Part shown: positions 7,012 through 13,144 of the stretch, piece after piece
Layout of the letters: each line of letters opens with the position of its first letter
Position numbering within the stretch: the stretch's first letter is position 1
From: Syntrophaceae bacterium
GTDB lineage: Bacteria; Desulfobacterota; Syntrophia; Syntrophales; Fen-1087
DNA: 13,149 nt
Direction of reading: 5' to 3'
Assembly: GCA_003161855.1 (NCBI GenBank)
Contig: PMNM01000185.1
Coordinates: 832 to 13,980 of the forward strand
The notes under the pieces: generated by a model
What the model was told of the DNA's origin: nothing
What the model saw: only the letters and a program-made list of their open reading frames with translations
Databases searched by the model: none
Made by a program: the position numbers and the translations under genes

Positions 7012-7446
7012 TTGCGTATTTTTCAATGGATAGCCAAGTGTTTTGCTGATCAACCTTTTGTCCGCAGCGCCAGGGAAGATCGTGAATATCTGAGCGCTTT
7101 CAAAAAGAGGCCGACGGCAACGGTTATTTTCGGTATATTTCTGATTTTGTTCAGTTATGTGATAGGCTGGCCCGTTGTGGGTGCGTTGGGGTTGCTATCG
7201 TTTTATACCGGAAAACCACTGATTCTGATGATCGGCGGACCGCTTACCTACGGTCTTTCTCATCTGGTTTTTTTAGCGGGTCTTTATTTTGCCGGTAAAC
7301 CTTATGCAATCGCTCTGGCAAAGTGGGCCATCCGGGTGGCTTTTGAAAAGATGCTTCCTGCGCAGGCAGAATCAACATCCCGGGATTATCAGAAACATGT
7401 CTCCCCGACGTTGCCCTTGAGGCGGGATGAACGAAATGATTTGTGA
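7012..7446 (+). CDS. Small membrane protein of unknown function at the head of the lipid cluster
   Basis: I do not recognise this 144-residue protein. It has a basic/aromatic N-terminus ('MRIFQWIAKCF') and a charged stretch 'SAREDREYLSAFKKRP' (19-34). Hydrophobic segments lie at about 36-64, long enough for one or two passes, and at about 79-95. They are joined by a Gly/Pro loop 'GKPLILMIGGP', and a polar C-terminal tail (115-144) follows. The start is TTG at 7012; GAGGA at 7001-7005 gives ideal spacing, and no in-frame ATG is nearby. It lies 120 bp before the ACP gene on the same strand. It could anchor or scaffold a lipid-synthesis complex, but that is a guess from context. A candidate promoter between it and the ACP gene means it may not be in the same operon. 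Confidence 0.75.
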   Translation: MRIFQWIAKCFADQPFVRSAREDREYLSAFKKRPTATVIFGIFLILFSYVIGWPVVGALGLLSFYTGKPLILMIGGPLTYGLSHLVFLAGLYFAGKPYAIALAKWAIRVAFEKMLPAQAESTSRDYQKHVSPTLPLRRDERNDL

Positions 7447-7465
7447 TCTGAACCGTCCGTTAAAA

Positions 7466-7494
7466 TTGACATCATCGAAAATGCATGTTAGCCT
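7466..7494 (+). promoter_or_regulatory. Weak candidate promoter before the ACP/KS-CLF genes
   Basis: A perfect -35 TTGACA (7466-7471) is followed 17 bp later by TAGCCT (7489-7494), a poor -10 matching three of six bases. A promoter with a weak -10 often needs an activator, and a perfect palindrome (7511-7538) lies just downstream. This is therefore a plausible regulated start for the ACP, KS-CLF and oxidoreductase genes. The evidence is limited to the motif. Confidence 0.35.
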
Positions 7495-7510
7495 TAACCT
7501 TAGTTACATG

Positions 7511-7538
7511 GAGAACTTTTCAGCGCATTAAAGTTCTC
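7511..7538 (+). repeat. Perfect 9-bp inverted repeat upstream of the ACP gene
   Basis: GAGAACTTT (7511-7519) and AAAGTTCTC (7530-7538) are exact reverse complements around a 10-nt centre. The element lies 17 bp downstream of the candidate -10 box and 28 bp before the ACP start codon. It may be a repressor operator just after the transcription start, or a hairpin in the leader RNA. No T-tract follows, so a terminator is unlikely. Confidence 0.55.
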
Positions 7539-7566
7539 AGACAATAAAACATATGGGGAAATCGAG

Positions 7567-7833
7567 ATGGAGAAACTGATCCAAGAACTTAAAACCAAGA
7601 TTATTGAAACCCTTTCTCTTCTGGACATGACTCCGGAGGACATTGACACAGATGCTCAACTGGTTGGTGGTCAGACAGGACTGGATTCCATTGATGTTTT
7701 GGAGCTGGTCATGATGGTTGAAAAGGATTATGGCGTAAAAATTGATAATAAAGAGCTCGGCATGAAAGTGTTCGCCTCGGTCAGGGCATTAGCCCGGTAT
7801 ATCCATGAAAAACGAACTGATACCGTTCATTGA
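7567..7833 (+). CDS. Acyl carrier protein (first ACP of the cluster)
   Basis: This 88-residue phosphopantetheine-attachment protein carries the growing acyl chain as a thioester. The signature 'GLDSIDVLEL' places the attachment Ser at residue 41. It is preceded by the usual first helix and an acidic loop ('PEDIDTDAQL') and followed by recognition helix II ('VLELVMMVEKDYGV'). The ATG follows GGGGAAAT at normal spacing. Its stop codon overlaps the ATG of the ketosynthase gene (TGATG), so translation is probably coupled and the two proteins likely work as a pair. It differs clearly from the second ACP at 12884, so it is unlikely to be a simple duplicate. The housekeeping AcpP is normally next to fabF/fabD, so this is a dedicated ACP. 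Confidence 0.93.
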   Translation: MEKLIQELKTKIIETLSLLDMTPEDIDTDAQLVGGQTGLDSIDVLELVMMVEKDYGVKIDNKELGMKVFASVRALARYIHEKRTDTVH

Positions 7834-10004
7834 TGAATGTACGCGTTTTTATTATCGGCATGGGTATTATCAGTCCCTTAGGTGCAGGATATTCTGAGAC
7901 ATTCGCTGCACTGAAAAAAGGTCGGACGGGTATCACACCCTTAAGTCTTTTCCCAACATCCCATCAAGAACCTTTGCCTGTCGGTGAAATCGGAGATGTG
8001 CCTCATCATGAGCATCTGCCGCGAACCCATGTCTTGGCAAAGATTGCTGCCCAGGAAGCCATGCGCAGGACGAAGGAGAAGCCTGATGCGATTGTCATGG
8101 GTGTCATAACCGGTGGGATGCCTGTCACGGAAGAGCTGCTGATGAGAGGGATCTATGATCCGCAGCGATACAAAAATCACTCAACGGGTTCTGTTACTGA
8201 ATATGTTGCCCGTGAGGTCGGCTGTACGGGTCCTGTTCTGACGGTATCGACGGCCTGTTCTTCCGGGACGGTTGCCATGAAAATCGCTTTGGAAATGCTA
8301 CGCAGCGGACAGTCAAAATGTGTTCTGGCCGGGGGAGTAGATGCCCTTTGCCGCCTGACTTATTATGGCTTTCATGCCTTACAACTGGTTGATCCGGCCG
8401 GTGCCCGTCCTCTTGATCAGAACCGGCGGGGGATGACGGTTGCGGAAGGCGCGGCGATGTTCCTTCTGGTTGCCGGGGAGAAGCCTCCAGATCATGCCAT
8501 GGCTGAACTCCTTGGCGTTGGTTTGACCTGTGATGCTTATCATCCCGCCGCCCCTCAGCCGGATGGATTGGGCGCATGCCTCGCCATGCAGAATGCCCTG
8601 TCCGATGCCGGCGTCGCCCTCTCCGACATTGATTATATAAATCTTCATGGAACAGGGACCATAGACAATGACTTGGCGGAAGCGAAAGCGCTCCATGCAT
8701 TATTCGGTGTGAATCTGCCGTTCCTGTCTTCGACAAAAGGTGCTTTCGGTCATGCCCTTGCCGCTGCGGGCGCCATCGGTTCCGCTATCTCTGTAATGAG
8801 CATTGCTCATCACCTCATTCCGGCCAACAGTGGGTGTGAAGTCCCTGATCCGGAATTGAATTTGCATCCCGTGATGGTACCTCTTAAAGCGGAGGTGAAG
8901 ACCGTTCTATCCAATGCTTTCGGATTTGGGGGAAATAACGCTGCATTGGTCATGGGCGATCCCGAAAAATCATCGAGCCGACGCAACGTCCACCGGGAGG
9001 TCACTCCTTTTCGTATATTGGGAAGTGCCTGCTTGACGGGTGCGGGGGATACCGAGACAACGCTGGCATGCTTGTACGAAAATAAACAAATCAAGGGCCT
9101 GATGAATCCTGATGCCATGACGATGCATCTTCCCCCGAGGGTTGTCCGCCGTCTGAAGCGCCTGTCCAGGATGGTCTTGTCTCTTGCCCTTTCGGCCCAC
9201 AAAAACTCGGGCACATCCGATTCACCGGCTTCCGTCTTCTTCGGTACCGGCTGGGGGCCGCTTTCCGAAGTGTATGATTTTCTAAAAAAACTGTTCGAAT
9301 CGGATGAGCAGTTTTCCAGTCCCACAGATTTTGTCGGTTCTGTGCATAATGCTGCCGCCAGTCAGGTTGCCATCTGGTTCAAGGCCAAAGGGCCCAATGT
9401 CACCATGACCGGTGAAGATTATTCATTTGAACAGGCCCTGATGAGTGCAAGCCTGTTGGCACGAGATCCAGATGAGTGCTGTCTGTTGATCGCTGCGGAT
9501 GAATATCACACGGTATTATCGGGATTATTTGATCGATCCGTTGCTTTGAGTGATCTGCCGGCCGATGGAGGTGCCGCATTTTATCTGAAACCAGGCGGGT
9601 CTGACCATGGATTAAGATTTTCCCCCGTTTTTCTGGAATACACCCACAACAACCCGCACGCTGTTCGCTCCATGATGAACAGCTTGGGGGGAAAAGTCAG
9701 AATCGGGGAGCGGTTTGGGGCTGTTTTTGCCGGAATTCCGGAGGCTCATCGGGAAAAAGGCCATCAGCAGCTTGATGATTTCTTGTCCGTAACGGGATTC
9801 CGGGGACCCGTCATTGATTACAGGCGATGGACAGGTGAATTTGCTGCAGCTTCCGCCGTTGCTGCCTTTTTAGCCGCACATTTTGTGAAGGAAGGAGACC
9901 TCCCGTCGCTTCACGGCCATTCCTCGATAAGCCCCCTCGATGGAAAAGGCATCCTTTTGATGGGTCTGGGTGAGTTCGTAACTGCCGTGGAGGTTTTGCC
10001 GTGA
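7833..10004 (+). CDS. Tandem ketosynthase / chain-length-factor-like fusion protein
   Basis: This 723-residue protein has two thiolase-fold halves. Residues 3-376 form a complete beta-ketoacyl-ACP synthase with Cys142 ('TACSSG'), His272 ('HGTGT'), Lys302 and His307 ('TKGAFGH') and a C-terminal 'NAFGFGGNNA'. Residues about 393-723 match the ketosynthase-like N-terminal family ('SVHNAAASQVAIWFKAKGPN', 503-522). Aligning 'GP' of both halves puts Asp529 at the Cys position. 'TGEFAAAS' stands where the first half has 'GHALAAAG', and no HGTGT is seen, so the second half should be catalytically dead, like a chain-length factor. KS and CLF are separate chains in classic type II systems and adjacent domains in PfaC of PUFA synthases. 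I chose ATG 7833 because it forms TGATG with the ACP stop; TTG at 7830 is an alternative. It should make long or polyene chains by decarboxylative condensation. Confidence 0.9.
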   Translation: MNVRVFIIGMGIISPLGAGYSETFAALKKGRTGITPLSLFPTSHQEPLPVGEIGDVPHHEHLPRTHVLAKIAAQEAMRRTKEKPDAIVMGVITGGMPVTEELLMRGIYDPQRYKNHSTGSVTEYVAREVGCTGPVLTVSTACSSGTVAMKIALEMLRSGQSKCVLAGGVDALCRLTYYGFHALQLVDPAGARPLDQNRRGMTVAEGAAMFLLVAGEKPPDHAMAELLGVGLTCDAYHPAAPQPDGLGACLAMQNALSDAGVALSDIDYINLHGTGTIDNDLAEAKALHALFGVNLPFLSSTKGAFGHALAAAGAIGSAISVMSIAHHLIPANSGCEVPDPELNLHPVMVPLKAEVKTVLSNAFGFGGNNAALVMGDPEKSSSRRNVHREVTPFRILGSACLTGAGDTETTLACLYENKQIKGLMNPDAMTMHLPPRVVRRLKRLSRMVLSLALSAHKNSGTSDSPASVFFGTGWGPLSEVYDFLKKLFESDEQFSSPTDFVGSVHNAAASQVAIWFKAKGPNVTMTGEDYSFEQALMSASLLARDPDECCLLIAADEYHTVLSGLFDRSVALSDLPADGGAAFYLKPGGSDHGLRFSPVFLEYTHNNPHAVRSMMNSLGGKVRIGERFGAVFAGIPEAHREKGHQQLDDFLSVTGFRGPVIDYRRWTGEFAAASAVAAFLAAHFVKEGDLPSLHGHSSISPLDGKGILLMGLGEFVTAVEVLP

Positions 10005-11476
10005 TCTCACACAAAGACAATCCGACAGATGTTTTGGTCATTGGTTCCGGTGTCGGGGGGTTGACGGCAGCGATCATCCTTCTAAAAACCGGCTGCCGTG
10101 TAACCGTCGTTGAGAAAAATCCCCTGCCCGGTGGGTTGATGCGCAGTTATCAACGGGATGGGATCGACTGCCCAGTCGGCGTTCACTACTTGGGAGCACT
10201 GGCAAAAGGGCAGCCTCTCCGGCGGATGTTTGATTATCTGGGGGTTACCTCACGGATTCCCGTAGAACGAATGGGGTCAAACGGTGTCATTGATCGTTAT
10301 ATTTTTAATGATTTTATCTTTGATTTGCCTGAGGGAATCAGTGCCTTTGCGGCGAATTTGCTTCGTGCATTTCCTGAGGAGAGGCTTCAGATCGATGTCA
10401 TCGTCAAGAATTTAAAGTATACATCGGCCAAAATGGATGACTTTGACATTCTCTTTGCACAGAATCACGATTTTGTGTCTTTGGTGGAATATATCGAATC
10501 CCTAGGCAGCCTGATGACAAACTTGCATTGTTCTGCCGGTCTCCGCAGTGTCTTGGGTATGACGTCTACCTGGATTGGCATTCCGTTGGATGAATGTCCT
10601 ATTTACTATCATCATATGGCGCTGGCTTCCTATCTGTCGTCTTCTTGGCGATTGACCTGCAGCGGAGCGGATATGGCGGATGCCTTTGCAAGCCGGGTGA
10701 AAAACCTGGGTGGAACCCTTATGGTCGGCGACCCTGTCGAAAGGGTCCTGATCGATAAAAGGGTCGTTGAAGGTGTTGCTTTGAAATCAGGACGGGTGCT
10801 GAAAGCAAAGAGGGTTGTTGGCGCCATTCATCCTAAAATTCTGCTTGGCATGCTGCCTGAAGGTGCCGTAAAGCCTGCCTACATCAAGCGTATCTCTAAT
10901 TTGGAAGATACGCCGGGTAGTTTTAGTGCTCATTTCGCTGTCGATGCCGAACCCCATCAGGAGTTATCATACAATGTCTACCGGGTTTTCACAGACGGGA
11001 GGGGTACGATATCCGATGTTGTTTTTTATCAATTACGGAAGAGCAACCTGCCGGGTATTAATCTTCTTTCCATCATAACACCCAGCCCTTCCGCGGAATG
11101 GAACCGATGGGAACACACCCGGTCCAATCGGCGCGGCGATGACTATAGGGTTGCAAAACAACAAAAAGCAGACCGTTTGATCCGGGAAGCGGCAGAGATA
11201 GTTGGACCTTTTAAGGGATTAAAGATGCTGGATGCATCCACTCATCTGACTCTCCGGGACTGGGTGAACACTCCCGGAGGATCCGCATATGGTGTGCTTC
11301 GATCAACGAAACAGCTGACCAGTGCTGCCATGCTGAATCGTACATCCGTTGAAGGATTATTTCTTGCTGGCCAAAGCGTTCTGGCTCCAGGAATTTTTGG
11401 GACGGTCCTGGGATCATTTTACACCGTCAAACAGATGATGGGTCATAAAAAATTTCTGGAGGAAGTTGTTCTATAA
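10001..11476 (+). CDS. FAD-dependent oxidoreductase, phytoene-desaturase/RetSat-like
   Basis: This 491-residue flavoprotein has an N-terminal Rossmann motif 'VLVIGSGVGGLTAA' (G15, G17, G20) with Glu38 at the end of strand 2, followed by 'LPGGLMRSY'. The segment 'GIDCPVGVHYLGAL' (54-67) resembles the retinol saturase (all-trans-retinol 13,14-reductase) and CrtI-type carotenoid enzymes. The C-terminal 'GLFLAGQSVLAPGIFGTVLGS' region is the second FAD-binding signature. Such enzymes desaturate, saturate or isomerise conjugated polyene chains. The GTG start at 10001 overlaps the ketosynthase stop by 4 bp and has an excellent GGAGG 7 nt upstream. That position points to an acyl-chain or polyene substrate made by the ACP and KS-CLF. 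The true reaction is not decidable from sequence; carotenoid synthesis is unlikely because no crtB-like gene is here. Confidence 0.88.
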   Translation: MISHKDNPTDVLVIGSGVGGLTAAIILLKTGCRVTVVEKNPLPGGLMRSYQRDGIDCPVGVHYLGALAKGQPLRRMFDYLGVTSRIPVERMGSNGVIDRYIFNDFIFDLPEGISAFAANLLRAFPEERLQIDVIVKNLKYTSAKMDDFDILFAQNHDFVSLVEYIESLGSLMTNLHCSAGLRSVLGMTSTWIGIPLDECPIYYHHMALASYLSSSWRLTCSGADMADAFASRVKNLGGTLMVGDPVERVLIDKRVVEGVALKSGRVLKAKRVVGAIHPKILLGMLPEGAVKPAYIKRISNLEDTPGSFSAHFAVDAEPHQELSYNVYRVFTDGRGTISDVVFYQLRKSNLPGINLLSIITPSPSAEWNRWEHTRSNRRGDDYRVAKQQKADRLIREAAEIVGPFKGLKMLDASTHLTLRDWVNTPGGSAYGVLRSTKQLTSAAMLNRTSVEGLFLAGQSVLAPGIFGTVLGSFYTVKQMMGHKKFLEEVVL

Positions 11477-11509
11477 ATTAGGAGCCCCGCTGCTGAGGAA
11501 ACTGGTTTC

Positions 11510-12322
11510 GTGATGCGTGATCATGCCGGCATGAGTGCGCTGTCACCTGCTCATTTCGCAGGTTTTACAGCCATTCTATTGTCTGCCATCCTATTCATGT
11601 TCCAGCCTTTGTGGGCTGCCATCCCTCTGACATTCTATATTCTGGGATGTGCGATCGCCTCCTTTTCCCCGCAATCCAGATTTTTCCTGTCTGTGGTCAG
11701 TCGAGGTTCTACAGGCAGACGTGTCATCGCTCTGACTTTTGATGACGGGCCGGATCCGCTGACGACACCCTTTCTCCTGAAGGTTTTGTCAAAATACAAG
11801 ATGAGGGCCACTTTTTTTGTTTCCGGGCAAAGTGCATCCAATTATCCGGACTTAATAAGAGAAATACTCTCTGATGGACATTTTATCGGCAATCATTCTT
11901 ATAGCCATGACCCTTTTCTGATGTTATATCCCTATCATAAACTTTATCAGGAAATTGACGCTGCTCAAGACATTTTAAAAAAATTTGGCATCCTGCCCCT
12001 TGCTTTCAGACCTCCTGTCGGTCTTACGAACCCGAAATTACGTCCGATTCTCACAACTCTCGGAATGTTTTGTGTGACTTTCAGTTGCCGGGCTTTTGAC
12101 CGGGGAAACCGGCATATCGGTGGGCTGGCGAGGAAAATCCTGGGAAAAGTGAAATCCGATGATATTGTTTTACTCCATGATGTCCGTCCGGACGGGGAAA
12201 ACGGTGTTCAACAGTGGCTGCATGAGATTGAGTTGATCCTGTCCGGTTTTTTGACAATGGGGTTCAATGTGATTCCCCTTGATGAACTGATTGGCAAGTC
12301 GGTTATGAAAACCATGAATTAA
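11510..12322 (+). CDS. Membrane-anchored NodB-type polysaccharide deacetylase
   Basis: This is a 270-residue carbohydrate esterase family 4-like protein. Two hydrophobic segments (about 13-31 and 35-53) anchor it, and the NodB domain follows (about 70-260). Catalytic motifs are intact. 'TFDDGPDP' (76-83) has the catalytic-base and metal aspartates, 'GNHSYSHD' (127-134) has metal-binding His129 and His133, 'RPPVG' (167-171) follows, and 'LLHD' (221-224) has His223. Such enzymes remove N-acetyl groups from glycans, or act on amides or esters of sugars. The GTG at 11510 has AGGA 10 nt upstream; ATG 11513 is an alternative. It is 33 bp downstream of the oxidoreductase, and a promoter for the next genes follows. 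Deacetylation of an amino-sugar head group attached to the cluster's lipid is a possible role. The enzyme family is firm, the substrate unknown. Confidence 0.9.
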   Translation: MMRDHAGMSALSPAHFAGFTAILLSAILFMFQPLWAAIPLTFYILGCAIASFSPQSRFFLSVVSRGSTGRRVIALTFDDGPDPLTTPFLLKVLSKYKMRATFFVSGQSASNYPDLIREILSDGHFIGNHSYSHDPFLMLYPYHKLYQEIDAAQDILKKFGILPLAFRPPVGLTNPKLRPILTTLGMFCVTFSCRAFDRGNRHIGGLARKILGKVKSDDIVLLHDVRPDGENGVQQWLHEIELILSGFLTMGFNVIPLDELIGKSVMKTMN

Positions 12323-12389
12323 GGCCGGGCAAACTTCTGTTCAAGTGTACGGGGCAATGATCGTATCCTAAAGCACTAGAAAAAAGTTT

Positions 12390-12418
12390 TTGATTGTCGT
12401 GTAAATCAGTGGTATAAG
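12390..12418 (+). promoter_or_regulatory. Sigma-70-like promoter for the dehydratase and second ACP
   Basis: TTGATT (12390-12395) and TATAAG (12413-12418) are 17 bp apart. The -10 matches five of six bases and the -35 four of six. An A/T tract (AAAAAAGTTTTT) just upstream of the -35 could serve as an UP element. Transcription would start near 12425, about 43 bp before the dehydratase ATG. The gap between the deacetylase and the dehydratase is only 145 bp, so this may be an internal promoter of the cluster. Confidence 0.55.
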
Positions 12419-12442
12419 AATTAATTCAATGTGAACTGATTT
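12403..12442 (+). promoter_or_regulatory. Nested 40-bp dyad over the promoter -10 and start site (candidate operator)
   Basis: AAATCAGT (12403-12410) and ACTGATTT (12435-12442) are exact reverse complements. Between them is the perfect palindrome GAATTAATTC (12418-12427). Both symmetries share the same centre, 12422.5, with 7-bp gaps on each side. The left arm lies in the spacer between -35 and -10, the inner palindrome at the end of the -10 and the start site, and the right arm in the leader. This geometry is what a dimeric repressor site would show. Confidence 0.5.
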
Positions 12443-12467
12443 GCGGTGAAGACAGAATAGAAACAAG

Positions 12468-12845
12468 ATGTTTGAGCATTGGCACGACCTGGCCATTTTG
12501 AGTCATTCCTCCCCGGATAGTCTTTTTGCCGAGATTCGGGTTGCCTTGGATTCTCCATGGTTTAACGGTCATTTTCCGGGGGAACCGATTTTGCCCGGTG
12601 TTGCCGTTCTTACCATGGTCGTGGAAATGGTTCGACATGCCGAACAGAAAAAAAATAGAAAAGTGAGAATATCCGGCATCAAGCGAGTAAGATTCAAACA
12701 GCCAGTCAAACCGAATGATCAATTATCCATAGAGGTGTCCTGTGACGATTCGGGACCTGTGTCATCCTATCTTTTTAAGGCAATGGTCAGAAATGAAATC
12801 GCCTGCACCGGTGTGGTTTTGGTTGAACGGATTCCTGCCGGATAA
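12468..12845 (+). CDS. FabZ/FabA-type hot-dog 3-hydroxyacyl-ACP dehydratase-like protein
   Basis: This 125-residue single hot-dog protein has the dehydratase signature 'WFNGHFPGEPILPGVAVL' (31-48) with catalytic His35. It probably removes water from 3-hydroxyacyl-ACP to give the enoyl-ACP needed for a polyene or unsaturated chain. In FabZ the Glu and in FabA the Asp of the active site lie 14 residues after the His; that position is Thr49 here, and the nearest acid is Glu53. Either another acid serves, as in some divergent APE-type dehydratases, or catalysis differs. The start ATG has only a weak purine-rich stretch upstream ('GAATAGAAACAAG'). A promoter and dyad lie directly upstream and the second ACP directly downstream, so these two are a transcription unit. 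The hot-dog family is clear; activity is inferred. Confidence 0.85.
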   Translation: MFEHWHDLAILSHSSPDSLFAEIRVALDSPWFNGHFPGEPILPGVAVLTMVVEMVRHAEQKKNRKVRISGIKRVRFKQPVKPNDQLSIEVSCDDSGPVSSYLFKAMVRNEIACTGVVLVERIPAG

Positions 12846-12883
12846 GTGTGTGTTCATCAATATGTCAGGAGGTCAATAATAGA

Positions 12884-13144
12884 ATGTCTGTAAAAATGGA
12901 TCAAGGGGCGTTGATACGCCGAATTGCAGAGATTATTATCTCTGAACTCAGACTGGAGGAGGTTACGGTCGCAACCTTCGATCCGGAACTCGATCTGGTG
13001 GATGAGTTGGGTATTGATAGTATGGATTTGGCTACGATCGCCCTGGTTCTTCAGGATGAGTATAACATTACAATCGATGAGGATGATTATCCCAAGCTCA
13101 GGAATGTTCGGCTCATTGCCGAATATATTATCAGCAAGAAATAA
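12884..13144 (+). CDS. Acyl carrier protein (second ACP of the cluster)
   Basis: This 86-residue ACP has 'ELGIDSMDLATI' (41-52) with the phosphopantetheine Ser at residue 46. An acidic first loop ('FDPELDLVDE') precedes it, and helix II ('DLATIALVLQDEYNI') and the 'IDEDDYPKLRNVRLIAEYI' region follow. I chose ATG 12884 because AGGAGG (12868-12873) lies 10 nt upstream; the longer frame from GTG 12848 would put that site inside the coding region. It sits 38 bp after the dehydratase. Its sequence differs strongly from the first ACP (different residues around the Ser and the following helix). This suggests separate partners or a starter versus extender role. The next ATG (13145) begins right after its stop codon, so another gene may follow at the window edge. 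Confidence 0.93.
   Translation: MSVKMDQGALIRRIAEIIISELRLEEVTVATFDPELDLVDELGIDSMDLATIALVLQDEYNITIDEDDYPKLRNVRLIAEYIISKK

Noticed and set aside
8194..9325. Several minus-strand open frames inside the KS-CLF gene
   Set aside because: They lie opposite well-supported ketosynthase coding sequence and give Arg/Pro/His-rich products typical of antisense shadows.
12848..12883. Longer start (GTG) for the second ACP
   Set aside because: It would place the strong AGGAGG inside the coding region, and the added residues do not belong to the ACP fold. ATG 12884 is better.
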